Source: Paludibacteraceae bacterium
Lineage (GTDB): Bacteria; Bacteroidota; Bacteroidia; Bacteroidales; Paludibacteraceae
DNA length: 64,000 nucleotides
Reading direction: 5' to 3'
Assembly (NCBI GenBank): GCA_017551675.1
Contig: JAFZLC010000013.1
Span: 1-64,000, forward strand
Positions within the stretch are counted from its first letter, which is position 1. Each line of letters begins with the position of its first letter. Below the pieces are notes generated by a model. It made no database searches. It worked only from the letters and a program-made list of their open reading frames with translations, and was not told the origin of the DNA. Shown here piece by piece: positions 8,201 to 20,700 of the stretch. A program made the position numbers and the translations under genes.

Positions 8201-9471
8201 TTACAATCCCCGAAATACAATCTATAGGCGAATTCATGTTCCCTGAGAAGGAGGTCTCAGCACTTTCCAACGGATGTCCACTTTCCATCATTCCTTTTGG
8301 ACCGGAAGAGATGGTTCGAATTGATTGCGTTGTTGGAACGGGCCCTCTTTGCCAATCGCATTTTTTCGTGGCCTCATTCACTCATAAACTGATGCGGGAG
8401 GGGACGATGCACCATACGTCGAAGGAGATTTCGGAGATGCTTGATTTCTATGGTGCCAGCTTCGTTTCCAACACGATGGATAACCATACCGTCTTCACGT
8501 TGCTAACGTTGAAAAGACATCTGAAGGTGATGTTGGACCTTTTCTATGAGATTCTCTTTGAACCAACATTCCCAGAAAACGAGTTTGAACTGATGCTCGC
8601 TTCAGAGAGACAGTCGTTTAAGATGAATGAGAGTAGGGTGTCCGTAATGGCAAACAGAGGTCTTAAACGTTGTATATACGGGGAGAATGGTTCATTGGGT
8701 AAAGCACCGAAGGAAGAGGATTATGATACATTGACGTTGGACCAAATCCGCTCTTTCTATCAGCAATACTATGTTATCAATAACTGCCAATTCTTTTTGT
8801 CGGGAAATGCGGGTGATGAAGTTCGAGAAGCCTTGAATGCCCGTTTTGGTTCAGTTCGTTTTGTAGATGGATATCATAAAAAAGAACCCGAATATATCGT
8901 TGCTCCATCGACAGAAAAGAAGTTGTTTATGTCGAAGGAGGATAGTGTGCAATCTGCCATTTTTGTAGGTCGTCGGTTGTTTGATCTCACACATCCGGAT
9001 TTTCATAAAGTCAGTGTTTTAAATACAATATTAGGAGGCTATTTTGGTAGCCGATTGATGTCGAACATACGAGAGGATAAGGGATATACCTACGGAATCA
9101 ATTCCATCTTGCGAAGAACCTCTAAGGAGGTTTTGTCGGTGATTGCCACACAAGCCGCCAATCAATATGTACATCCATTGTTGGAGGAACTGTATAAAGA
9201 GATGGATCGCCTTTGCAATGAATTGGTTCCATTGGAAGAACTAGAGACCGTCAAAAACTATATGTTGGGTGATATTCTTCGCTCTGCGGATGGATCGTTT
9301 ACTGTGGTGGATGCCTATATCGGTATGACATTGGAGCATTTGGAACTTCCAAAATTCTATCATGAAAAGACACTTGCCATTCAATCTGTCACTTCGGAGG
9401 AACTTCTTGAATTGGCAAAGAAGTATTTCCGAAAGGAGGATTATTACGAGGTTGTGGTAGGCAAGATTTAA
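8197..9471 (+). CDS. M16 (insulinase/pitrilysin) family protein without zinc-binding motif
   Basis: 424 residues with two M16-type halves. In active members the first half carries HxxEH, usually HFLEHMLFKGT. Here the aligned stretch is SFTHKLMREGT (residues 60-70): the first His is Ser, the Glu is His and the second His is Lys, so zinc hydrolysis is not expected. The flanking family landmarks are kept: SEMLDFYGAS, then TVFTLLTLKRHLKVMLDL, PEEDYDTLTLDQIRSFYQQYY-like linker, and in the second half SNIREDKGYTYGI, which normally contributes substrate binding. There is no signal peptide. Translational coupling to kdsB is suggested by the ATGA overlap. It may be a non-catalytic subunit of a two-chain M16 protease or a scaffold; no active partner lies in the window. 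Confidence 0.8.
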   Translation: MITIPEIQSIGEFMFPEKEVSALSNGCPLSIIPFGPEEMVRIDCVVGTGPLCQSHFFVASFTHKLMREGTMHHTSKEISEMLDFYGASFVSNTMDNHTVFTLLTLKRHLKVMLDLFYEILFEPTFPENEFELMLASERQSFKMNESRVSVMANRGLKRCIYGENGSLGKAPKEEDYDTLTLDQIRSFYQQYYVINNCQFFLSGNAGDEVREALNARFGSVRFVDGYHKKEPEYIVAPSTEKKLFMSKEDSVQSAIFVGRRLFDLTHPDFHKVSVLNTILGGYFGSRLMSNIREDKGYTYGINSILRRTSKEVLSVIATQAANQYVHPLLEELYKEMDRLCNELVPLEELETVKNYMLGDILRSADGSFTVVDAYIGMTLEHLELPKFYHEKTLAIQSVTSEELLELAKKYFRKEDYYEVVVGKI

Positions 9472-9477
9472 TCTGTT

Positions 9478-9512
9478 TCTCTATGTTGTCCAACCACATA
9501 GAGAGAAATTTT
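9478..9512 (+). terminator. Possible terminator after the M16-like gene
   Basis: TCTCTATGT (9478-9486) pairs with ACATAGAGA (9496-9504) around a 9-base loop and is followed by a short AT-rich stretch rather than a clean T-run. Confidence 0.4.
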
Positions 9513-9524
9513 ATAAAAAATCAC

Positions 9525-9554
9525 TTGCAACAATAGAGTTTTTTCCTATATTTG
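9525..9554 (+). promoter_or_regulatory. -33/-7 promoter of the glycosidase gene
   Basis: TTG at 9525-9527, 19 bp, then TATATTTG at 9547-9554: both boxes and the spacing fit the Bacteroidetes consensus. The -7 box overlaps the in-frame TTG at 9552, ruling it out as start codon. Confidence 0.7.
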
Positions 9555-9617
9555 GTTGTCCATTTATGGGTAAACTGTACAAATTTGCCATCTTATGTGG
9601 CTTTACATCAAAACTCT

Positions 9618-11552
9618 ATGAGTATGTGTGTTCGAATTAAAATATGTATAATTGTTTCTTTCCTGACGAGTGTGTTTTTCTCTGTTGCTTATTCTGCAGA
9701 GAAATTGATCGTTGATCTAACAAACAACATTCGTCCTGTAACCCACTGCGCATCAGGTTCATTGTATGGTATGACGGAAACCTTGCCTGTTGATGTGAAT
9801 GAATTGGTAGCTCCTTTGAAACCGAATTTGTTCTGTCAGCCACCCTCAGGGAAACCTGGTAACCAGCATGATTTTGGTGATGCTTTTCTTGTGGCAGAAA
9901 GATTGAGTGGAACAACAGCCAAGGTGCAGTTGCTTATGGCCGATTTGCTTCCTGGTTGGCCTTATCAATGGCCTGGACAAGAAAATTGGTTGGGCGAGGT
10001 GGAGAACGTCTTGAAAAGGCATGTCAATTCCGATTTGAAAAACATTGATAGTTATGTGATTTGGAATGAACCGAATGAAACATGGCGTGATGAGAATGGT
10101 GATTTCTTTGAAACGGTTTGGGAACCAACCTATCGCCTGATTCGTCGTTATGTTCCAGATACTAAAATTGTGGGCCCTGCTACATCGTTCTATAGTAGAG
10201 ATATGTTTAAAAATTTTCTGACGCTTTGTCGAGATCATGATTGTCTTCCAGATTTGGTCTGTTGGCACCAATGGGGAAGTGGCGGATTTATACGTGCGGT
10301 GGAGGATTATTGTAGTCTGTTGAAAGAGTTAGAGATACAAGAGATTCCTCTTTGTATCAACGAATATAGTTGCAGCTCTGATTATGAGAAGAGAAAATAT
10401 GAGGGATGTCCTGGCTATAGTGTTCCTTTTATAGCTAAATTCGAACGAAACAATGTGGAGTGTGCCACTATCTCATGGTGGTTCCCTGGATTGCCAGGAC
10501 GCATGGGAAGTCTATTGACGGAGAGTAATGAACGAGGAGGAGGGTGGTGGCTCTATAAGTGGTATGGTGATATGTCCGGCTATATGGCAAAGGTGACACC
10601 TCCTAATGATAAAAGTGATGGATTGGATGGATTTGCTTCGGTGGATAAGAATAATAATCAAGCAAGTATCATACTCGGAGGAAATTATGTTGGGGATGTC
10701 AATGTAGTGTTCCCTAAAGTGCCTTCCTTTCTGCAGGGAACGGTCAATGTGCGATTGGAACGTGTCACATGGAAAGATAAGGATATTCCAGTGAAATCAA
10801 CCGATTTGATATCAGAAAAGGAAATGGAAATCAAAGGAGATAGTTTCACAATTGCGGTAAAGGTGGAAAGTGAACTATACGCATATCGGATTACAATGAC
10901 GGCCGTGGATGTTCCACAGACCCCTTATCAAAATATAATAGCCTCTATACCAGGTGTTATTGAAGCGGAAAATTATGATGTGGCAGGACAAGGATTCTCT
11001 TATTATGACAAGGATGCAGAGAATAAGGGCGAAGAGTATAGGGAGGATTGCGTGGATATTGTAAAGTCGGACAATGGGTATGCCATCGGTTATACGGAAA
11101 AGGATGAATGGTTGGAATATACTGTAAATGTGGAGAAAACGGATGATTATCTCATTTCTGCCTATGTATCTAATGGAGGTGAGTTGGATGGCTTTCAATT
11201 ATATGTGGATGATAAGAAAATAACGGATGAATATACAATTGCACAAACCTCTGAAGATTGGAGTGTGTATAAGGAGATACGAGTGGGTGTTACTCGTCTG
11301 ACTAAAGGTGAACATCTGTTGAAACTGCTTATTGTGGGTAGCTATGTGAATGTGGATTGGTTGAAATTTGAACCATACGATTTTGTTAAATCTTCTGATG
11401 TCTTGAATGCGGCAACCATCTTGTCGATGGAAAATGCACGTTTTTATGACCTTAAAGGCAATGAGATACAAAAAGAAGCATTGCAAAAAAACAGTGTTTA
11501 TATAGTTGTTCTGTTTGATAGCAAGCAATCAGTTTTATTTGTGAATAAATAA
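9618..11552 (+). CDS. Secreted clan GH-A glycoside hydrolase (GH39-like) with CBM6
   Basis: Exported polysaccharide-degrading enzyme. The start is ATG 9618, since the promoter covers the upstream TTG. A signal peptide spans about residues 5-26 (ICIIVSFLTSVFFSVAYSA). The catalytic barrel follows, with acid/base Glu151 in VIWNEPNETW and nucleophile Glu249 in CINEYS, the clan GH-A pattern as in GH39 and GH5. Residues about 430-582 are a family 6 carbohydrate-binding module: IPGVIEAENYDVAGQGFSYYD, EYREDCVDI, EKDEWLEYTV and a closing VNVDWLKFE, a layout common in agarases, mannanases and xylanases. The last 60 residues (FYDLKGNEIQ, SVYIVVL) resemble a degenerate sorting domain. The substrate is unknown, and no SusC/D pair or other PUL gene is adjacent. 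Confidence 0.8.
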   Translation: MSMCVRIKICIIVSFLTSVFFSVAYSAEKLIVDLTNNIRPVTHCASGSLYGMTETLPVDVNELVAPLKPNLFCQPPSGKPGNQHDFGDAFLVAERLSGTTAKVQLLMADLLPGWPYQWPGQENWLGEVENVLKRHVNSDLKNIDSYVIWNEPNETWRDENGDFFETVWEPTYRLIRRYVPDTKIVGPATSFYSRDMFKNFLTLCRDHDCLPDLVCWHQWGSGGFIRAVEDYCSLLKELEIQEIPLCINEYSCSSDYEKRKYEGCPGYSVPFIAKFERNNVECATISWWFPGLPGRMGSLLTESNERGGGWWLYKWYGDMSGYMAKVTPPNDKSDGLDGFASVDKNNNQASIILGGNYVGDVNVVFPKVPSFLQGTVNVRLERVTWKDKDIPVKSTDLISEKEMEIKGDSFTIAVKVESELYAYRITMTAVDVPQTPYQNIIASIPGVIEAENYDVAGQGFSYYDKDAENKGEEYREDCVDIVKSDNGYAIGYTEKDEWLEYTVNVEKTDDYLISAYVSNGGELDGFQLYVDDKKITDEYTIAQTSEDWSVYKEIRVGVTRLTKGEHLLKLLIVGSYVNVDWLKFEPYDFVKSSDVLNAATILSMENARFYDLKGNEIQKEALQKNSVYIVVLFDSKQSVLFVNK

Positions 11553-11574
11553 TCGTATTCAGATAAGAATCGGT

Positions 11575-11622
11575 ACAATATAATGTAGAGAGGCACGGCC
11601 GTGCCTCTCTACATTATATTGT
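11575..11622. repeat. 48-bp perfect palindrome
   Basis: Two 24-base arms, starting ACAATATAATGTAG and meeting at CACGG|CCGTG, are exact reverse complements with no loop. Part of the right arm (GTGCCTCTCTACATT) is repeated in direct orientation at 11621-11636. It lies between two convergent genes. In RNA it would make a very long hairpin; in DNA, a cruciform. Confidence 0.9.
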
Positions 11623-11640
11623 GCCTCTCTACATTGTGTA

Positions 11641-11678
11641 AAAAAAAGAGAAGAGGGGTGTATCCATCGATACACCCC
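11641..11678 (-). terminator. Terminator of the 3250-residue giant gene (minus strand)
   Basis: GGGGTGTATC (11655-11664), loop CATC, GATACACCCC (11669-11678). On the minus strand the hairpin is followed by a pyrimidine-rich T-run (complement of 11641-11654), about 50 bases after the stop codon of the giant gene. Confidence 0.75.
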
Positions 11679-11722
11679 CCTCCCTTCTTAATAGTGATGT
11701 TCCATTTTAGTTTGTTTCCATC

Positions 11723-14700
11723 TTATTTCTTTGTGAATCGTTTGATGATAGTTCCATTTTCACTCTCCATCACAAGGATGTATGCACCTTGTGTTAATGC
11801 AGAAACATTGATGGTGAACTCGGAACTGCTTACTTCGCCGCCCATCATGATTCTTCCTGAGATATCGGAAATGAAATAACTTGTAACATTCACAGATTCA
11901 GCTTTTACATTCAATGATGTCTCTGCCAAAGTTGGGTAAACTGATACAGAACCGTTCAAGACATCAGAATTGGAATCTACCGGAGTCAATTGAATGATGT
12001 AAGGATTGCTCAAAGTACCAAGTGTTGCATCATCAGCATACACAAGGTCTTGATCCAATACATATTCAAATCCGTTGTAGATCACTTTGATTTTCAACGC
12101 GTCAGCAGACTCTCCACCCATTACGGTAAGGAATGCCAAAGAGTTGTCATCCGTAGCGGCAGCTGCACGGCAGTTACCCTTCTCGTCGAAGATGCCTATC
12201 TGAACGTCATTAAGAACATCGTGGCCATCTTTTACTACTGCAACGATGGTCATGTTGCCAGAGTATGCAGTTTCATCGACAGTCTTGTAGACGGTTTCTG
12301 TGGTTGTCTTCTTAGAGATGAGTGATCTCAAAGAAGCGCTCTTAGCAGGATATTTGAATGTGCGTTTTTCACTAGCCACACTCTTGTACATATATCCCTT
12401 GCCAGGATTCAAAGCATCAAGAGTACCTACCCACTCGTAACCCTCGTAGTAAGCGAATCCGCTTTGACCTTTGACCATATCACCATCAACTGGGTTCAAA
12501 TCAGCGAATGCTTCGTTCAATGACATGATGGCAGTGCTGTTGAATCCGATCCAGTTCCATCCAGACTTGATAGTTACTGATTCCTTGCTTGCGTTGATAG
12601 CCTCACCAGCCACTTGATAGTCGGTAGCAGTGTTCATCTGAACCTTGTACATAGAACCGATGTTAACCTTCTTCAAAGCACCTGAGAATTCATTGCCATT
12701 GGATTGAGAGAAGTTAGTCTTAGATTTCAAGATGTTAGTCTTGTTAGCAATGTCTCCGAAGACAGCATTGATAGAATCGTTAGATGGTTTAACATTCAAC
12801 GAGATCCAGTTCCAACCCTTCTTCAAATCCAAATTCTGCTCTTGCATCTTGTTCGAAGAAAGAATGACAGGCTCTGTCATTGAACCGAACAATGCGTTGG
12901 AAGAGAACTTGATGTTAGAAGATGTGCTCAAAGTAGGGTATGTCACACCAGTGGAAGCATCCCAAGCTTTGAAGACAACCTTCTTGTTTGCATCAGTTGC
13001 GTTGCCATAGATGTCCAAAGAGACGAAGTAAGCATCGTAGCGAGAATAGTACTTAGGAGAAGCCACTCCTACGCAAGTGCCATTGATGAATGCTGCCACC
13101 AAGTCTTCTGTGTCAGTGCTATATTTGTCATCCAATTTCAATTGAGCGATTACACTCATTGAGTTCTCGAACTGAGAAGGATCGACGCTCCAGTTAGGTT
13201 TACCTGCGTTCACCTTCAAGTTGAGGGTGAATGGTACGTTGATACCCTCGTTACCAACAAGGTAAATCGTCTCTTCGTAAGAACCAGTTGGTACAGCGTC
13301 GCTAACTTGGAACTCGATAGTTTCAGATTTCAAAGCTGACAAAGAACCGCTGTTCTTGCTTGCAGTCAACCATGAAGGAAGGTTGTTGATAGACCAAGAT
13401 TCAGTTGTAGCGCCTTGGTTAACAACAGAGACATTGAAGGAAGCCTCATCCTCAGTGTTCTTCTCCAATGAGATAGCGTCGTCACCCCAGATCAAACGAT
13501 TTTGGTTGACGTATGCGCTCCAAGTAACAGGCAATGAGAAGTTGTTGTTCTCGTCGCGTACGTTCTTCACTGTGAAGTTAACTGTTGTACCTTCCAAACG
13601 ACTAGGGTTCTCATTCAAAGAGATAACGATTGTTCTTTCAGAAGCAACGAAGTTGTAGCTCAACTTGCTCATGTTTGGTTTAGGTTGCAATGCAGGAGCA
13701 GAATTAGCTTTAGTTGATGAACCTTTTGCTTTTCCTACTGCATTTGCACTCATATCAGCCAAAGTAAGCTCAGATTTGGCAATACCTGCGTCGTATACAG
13801 TCTTTTCAAATGGATAGTAAGCTTCCAAACCAGCTTCGTCTCCATTCAATCGGATGTAACGGTTTTGGTCAATAGCTTTTGCATTGAAGGTAGCCAACCA
13901 GTAGCGAACCTCATCTACATCACCCTTGAAGTTGTCTTTGTAGTCGTATGTAGCGTAGCTTGAGCAATAGCGTTGAGCACCAATTGTCAATTCAGATGCC
14001 TGCAAAGCAGGAACCTTAGAAGATGCGATTTGTTTAACGATAGAACCATCCATGTAGATAGTAGTTGTACCGTTGCGCAATACATTCATTGCTACATGGT
14101 GCCATGCGTTATCAAGATAATTATTGGTAGAAAGAAGATTCTCCACACTATCAGTTAACAACGTCAAGTAACCATCTGCATTGAATTTCAATGCCACTTT
14201 TGTATTTGCACTCCAAAGAGTTGCGTTCTTTTGGTTTTCACCACGGAACCACATCTCCATCATGTAATCATCAGAACTCAAAGCTGTGCTGCGAGTGATG
14301 TCGAGTGATAAGTGTTTTTCACCATCAAGTTTCACTGCAAAGTTTGTATTGTTTAGATACCAACTGTCATCAGCCAATACCATGTTGCGGCTGCGTGCGA
14401 TATCCTTAGCCACCTTGCCGTGACCTTCAGAGAACTTCCAGTAACCGATTAGATTCTCGGTAGAAGGAACTTTCGTGAAATGCATTTGGCTTTGAGCTAA
14501 TGCGTTTGAACGATCGGTACCCCACAATGCTACCTCACTGATAGCACCACGGATTTTCTTACCGAATGACAAAGTACCCGTAGCTCCATACTTAGGAAGC
14601 TTCTTGCTTACCAACAATTTTTTCTGTTCATCATCGTATGCTACCAATGAGCTAACAGAAGAAGAATCATTGTCTACAGAGCAACACAACGTTAAGAAAC

Positions 14701-17700
14701 ACCATTTGTTGAATGGAATCTTAGCAGAAGAAGTTACCTTCTTGCCGTCAATGTTGACTGTCAATTTACCCTCATTGGATACAGAGACAGTGAAGTTCTC
14801 GTCTTTAGAAGAGTGGTTCAACAAAGTACCGCCAGAAGAAAGGTTCACCCACATGTCGATAGAGAATCCTTTGTTAGCAAGAACGATGCTTGCTTCTGTC
14901 TCAGCTGCATAATTTACAGTGCTATCCATCTTCAAAGCTACGTTGTGATCCACTTCAGCGTCGTTCAACACTGCTTCAACAATGAAATTGTCAGCGTTGG
15001 AGAGTAGACTGTTGCGGATATCCTCGTTGTAAGTAACGCTGATCTCGTCGCCGGCATCTAAGATACCGTCAGAAGGGTTAGGAATACCCAACACTTGTGG
15101 ACGAGCCATGTCTTTGATCAATTCGATTGTCTCACTCTCGTTGGTAATGATGTCGCTTGCACCCTTCGCACATACAGAGATGGCGCGGAATTGATAAGTT
15201 TGATCATTGAACAAGTTAGAAGACATAGGGAAGGAGATAACCTGACGAGCTCCGTCAAGATCTTCTACCATCAATTTTTTAGCCAAGTTCCAATCGTTGT
15301 CACGCTCACCCTTGTATTGTAGACGGATTTCGTTGAAGTTCAAATAATCTTTCTCGAAATCTTTTACAATCAATTGAAGAGTGTCGCCAGTAGAACTGTT
15401 CATTGTTCTGTCATCAATTTGAAGAGTCAATGGAGAACAGCTAGGAACGAATTCAGCAGACAAGTAAATCGTGTCGGCGATATCATCCTGACAGTTAGAA
15501 GAAAGAACCACAGCGATGCTGTCATACTTCATGACATCCATACGAGATTGTTTGATCTGAAGGTTCTTGTGAGTGGTCTCCATAGCATTTACCAAGATCT
15601 GACGATCGGTAGCAAATGGAACACCATCGATAGACAAAGCAGCACCATTAGGGTTGGTCTCGTCTAATACTCTCATGATAAACCATACATCATCACCAGT
15701 TTCAGAGAGGTTGTCCAAATTCAATGTGTAGTTTGCAGAAGAACCGCTTGGTACATCTGTTGCAAATGGATTCTCTACAGTGATGCGAGGCATTTCAACC
15801 TGCATGGTTTTCTCGGAGATGATATGTTTACCTGGTTGATAGTATTTGGTCTTCACCTCATCTTCGTAAGGACAAGTTGTTTGTCCAGCACGGGTGTAGA
15901 AGATAGGACCGAAACCGTCACCTGCTTCATAAACATCGACAGTCAATGCGTCGCCATCCTCTTCAGCAAGAACATAACCCACATTTGTACAATGAGAAGT
16001 GGTGGTGTCGTTGCCCCAATCTTGTTGATAACCCTCTTTGAGTGTTACTTCTACGCCTACACCGAAGCGGTTGATGGCAACTCCAAATTCTGTACCTACT
16101 ACAAGGTAAGCCTCTGCATGACTGGTTGTGGTCTCTGTTGTGTCTTTACAGGTCTCCACAGAATGTTCTATAGATGTTCCGGAGTCGAATGAATGATTGG
16201 TGATAGGAGAACCGCTTGCAATAGCTTTCACCTTCATTTCCTCATTTTTCTCTAGTTGCTTCTTCCAAGATTCAATCTGAGCATTACACCATACGATTGT
16301 ATCAGAATAAGTCTTTTCAGGATTAGGAACAATCATGATATAACTTGGACCATGATCTTCATCTTTGCTTGCCTTGTCTCCCCAGACAGTTTTGTCTGTG
16401 TTTCTGGCACCTAAACGCTCGTCATTTTTGCTCATCTTTGTAATGTAGATAGGAGCATCGGTATTGTTAGGATAAGAATCATTGTATTCTGATTCTGGCA
16501 CGTCTGTGATAAAGATTGAATTTCTGATCTTTTCGTAATTAGGGATCAATGTGTTTTCCACATAATTCTGAGAATATTTAAACGCAGTTGTGAAAGATTG
16601 ACCTATACCTAATTCCTCTGTCATGTTAATTTCATAACCACCATTTGACGATGGGTGAGGTGCTACAGTTCTCTCCATACCGAAGATGTAGTTGGTTCCA
16701 GTACCGATAAAGACATCTCCATCTGCACCTACATAATCCGATCCGTCGGAAGTACTGATTGTCTCCGTCGTTGTCGTCGTTGTTGTGTAAGAGTGCTCGT
16801 TAGTGTAGCTTCCGTTGATTTCTGTACCTACAATCAAGTCACCTTTTGTCTCAACTTCGCTAATCACAACAAAACCGAGACCTGTTCCTACAGACATTCT
16901 TGTTCCCAAATGAGTTGTTGTCTTTATCTCATTTTGAGAGTCGAATGCTTTGGACATGTGATAGGTGTTGGAAACAGTTGTTCCTTTCTCTAGGTATGCA
17001 GAAGATGCAGATCCAGGAGGATCACGTAGAACGAAGGAAACCTTGTCTGGACCTCCAGTAACGAAGTTGTTACCAGATTGCAATCCACCCAATACGATAC
17101 CTTTGAACTCGCCATTTTGATCCCATTGATATGTTGCACCTTCGTAGTTGTAGGTGATGTTCATACCCAATGTGTATGGCTCAACGATGTTTGGATAGGA
17201 AGCTTGGAACTTATACGTTGCCTTTCCTTCTTCGTTCAATGTTAATGCACCAGTACCTGTTTGTATGACGTCGCCATCAGAGAAGGCGTTACCTTCTTCG
17301 TCCTCTCCGTCGGAACCTGCTACGATTGTAGCTCCTAAATCATTTGCTATGTTTATCTCAGCTCCATACAAAGGAATCTTGGTCAATACGACATCACTAT
17401 CTCTGTTCTCGTATGACTCGTATCCGTATAAATTATACGAATATTCGTTTAATTGAGTGAACAATGGATAGCCAAACGTATACTTGATTGTATCGTTGAT
17501 TGTTTTGAACAATGCGATCGTATCCTTTGTGCCTTTTGCAGGATCTTTGTATACATATTTTACATCACCGAATGCACCTGATTTGTTATCAGCAGAAGTT
17601 ACTTCCAAAACTGGATTTGAACGATAAATCAAATCTAATGCATACAGATATTTGAAGAATATTGTGTCAGATTCTCTTGCTAACGTATCCTCAGTCTCTA

Positions 17701-20700
17701 CCAATGTCTTACTTGCAAACGGAATCATTTCGATGTTATCCGTAGAGAATGTGATTTCTGGATTATTGTCCACTTTCACACTCTTAACTTTGTAATCAAC
17801 TGGTGGCAAAGAGACAGCAAACTCACCTGTTACAGGATCTGTATGAATAGTGATGATTCTTGCTTTTTCACCATCATCGTATTTGCCTGTTGTGACAACA
17901 GAGTTTACATATTTGGAAGGATTTCCAAATGTACGAATCTTTTCGGAGTCTAAGTTGAATTGAGGCTTTTCTCCAGCTGTCAATGTGATGGTTGCCTTTC
18001 CGATGGTAGCTTGACCTTCACCCAATCCGTGAGTTTTCTTGCTCTCTGGTATACCACCAGCCACACGACCCGTCAAAGTGACGAATGTAGAATCGAAGAA
18101 TGTTAAACCAGATAGTTCAGAATCGAATGTGTGTTCTTCTAATGAATTAGAAGGGAAACGTCCGTCCTTTACGAATACGTGAGTTATACCATTCTCTTGC
18201 TTCTTTACTTGAATGTGGTGATCACCGATAGGAACACTGACAGTGAATGCACCATTCGCATCTGTAGCAATCAATTCTCCGTCTTTGCTGCAAACTGTTC
18301 CATCCACGTAGATGTTGGCACCTTCCACTGGATAGTTGGTGTTGTAGTAAGTGACTGTACCTGAAACTGGGAATGAAGAGATATCTTCAAAGTCCACTCC
18401 AGAATATACCAAAGAAGAAGCAGATACGAAACGTGTCGCATATTTAGGAGAAAACTTATGAATTCCAAATACTGGAGTAATCATATATGTAGTTCCATCT
18501 CCTTCGAAAGGAATACCATTAATTGTGTAGTTACCCATTGAGTCAGTGACGCCAAAGATGCTTAATTGATCTTTCGTTGGAATGTTTATAGATGTGACTT
18601 TGCTACCAACTGATATCTGACCATGATTGTTATTTGTTACGCCAGAAGTCTTAGAGTAGTCGTATGCTCTCTTTTGGTTTTGAATACCTTCATCCAATGG
18701 CCAATACAATACCAATTTAGGTTCTGTGCCCGACAAGGTTCTGTTGTAATTAGACAAAATCTCATCATCGCTCAATTCTTTGTCAGCAAAAATTCTGACC
18801 TCATCCAAATAACCTTGGAATATCTCTGAGTTGTTTACGGATTTACCAAACAACAATGGATTGAGTGTGGTGTCGTTGATATTGACGAAATTGATGGCGT
18901 CAATCTTCTTTGTCGCTTTGGTAATCTCACCATACTCATCTGTTAAACGCACTGTTAGTTGATTCTTTCCATCGTAGCTGAATGTTAAATGAGAGAATTC
19001 ATTAGCCTTGATGAGAACAGATGTTTTTTGTAATTTGATAGTGTCCTTGTATGGACCTGCCACAGCTACAGAATATTCGTTTGTATTGTTTGGTTCCAAA
19101 TACAATCCAAAGTTGTGATATGATTGAATCAATGGAATTGTATCCACAGTTTTTCTACCAGTGTCACTAATTGATGCGTCTGGTCTAACGTACATCTGTA
19201 TCGTCCATGGCTTGTTAAAGTATTCTTCACCTTGTTTTTTAGTTAAAGGTAATTGGATACCTTGACTTGCACCATTTACGCGAAGTGAATAGAACTGCTG
19301 AATATCATTGTTGCTGTTCTTTTCAACTGATACTTTCACATCGCTAACAGCTGTTCCTGTACCGTATGCTACACGACCAGAGATAACACCCAAAGCACGA
19401 CAGAATCCATCGTCTGTTACTTCAATAGGCTCAGTCTCCAATCCTGTTTCAGAACAGATGTAAGAAGATGCTACTTTATACTCGTAATATTTACCAGGTA
19501 GGGCAGTGTTGTCGTCAAACGCATACACTGTAGCGGTACCAGAAGTAGTATGAAGTTTTACCCATGCATCTGTTGAGTTTAGATCTCGACGATACACTAC
19601 ATATTTTGTTTCACTCGTACCTGTTTGTTGTGCATCCCAGTTCAATTTTACGGTATTGGAATAAGTACCCTTGGTAGCCTCTAAGGAGATAACCTGAGAT
19701 TGGGTCGTTAATTGACCTGACTTCGTCGTGTCACTCGAATACTCCAAACCAGAAGGATACTTCATGTCTGGGAACAATGATGAAACAACTACTTTGTAGA
19801 AGTAAGTTGCACAACCACTTGATACTTTATAGTCATCATACGTGTTTACAGAACTGCTCACCTTTGCGATTTCAACGAACTTGCCATTCTTGCCTTCCTT
19901 TCTGAAGATTTTAAACTCATGAGTCTTAGAATCTTGGAAGTCGTCTGCATCCCAATTTAGTGTAATATGATCGTCATAACTCTTAATGTCTAAATTGATG
20001 ATGAAAGAACGTTGAATGTTTGAAGTGACAATGATGTATCGATCCAAGAAAAGACGTGCCAGTTCGTTCCATGTCTTAGGAACAAATTGGAATAAATAGG
20101 TGTAATCCACGTCATATAACAGGTCTTCACTGTTGTCAATATAAGATGTCTCCTTCCCATTTGTTTCGCTATTCAACGGAGGATAAGGATAATCGACAGT
20201 GTCTTTTGGTCCTTCTTCCGTTTTATATCGGTAAATATACCAAACACCGTCGATTCCTCTTGTGTTATCGTTGCTCCATGAAAGTTTGTTGTCTCTCTTC
20301 CACACCTCAGGAATGACAGATAATGAAGATATGAAGGATGGCTTATATTTAAAGTTCCCGTTCCCGCAGCGTTGATCATTCTGAACATTTCCTGCGATAT
20401 CCCTTACACCAAAGTTTGAACCTGTAACTTCCAATTTAGAAACTTCCGCATTTCCAGTCAGTTTAGTTTTGAAGGAAAGTGCATTGGTTCCTGCTCCCGA
20501 TACATATTCCATATCTCCAATGTTTGTATGAATGATGTAGGAAGTCTGATTTTGGGTAAAGTTAACAATCTCATCGAAGCAGATTGTAGCATATAGTTCA
20601 TCACCCGTTGAATATGCGTGTGCAGTATTACAACTTAATGCTCTTGCTGATGGAGCTTGTCCATCTAAAAAGTAACATTCAACATACAGATAGTCTACAT

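Noticed and set aside
9552-9617. TTG start for the glycosidase
   Set aside because: It overlaps the -7 box; the added residues would hide the signal peptide.
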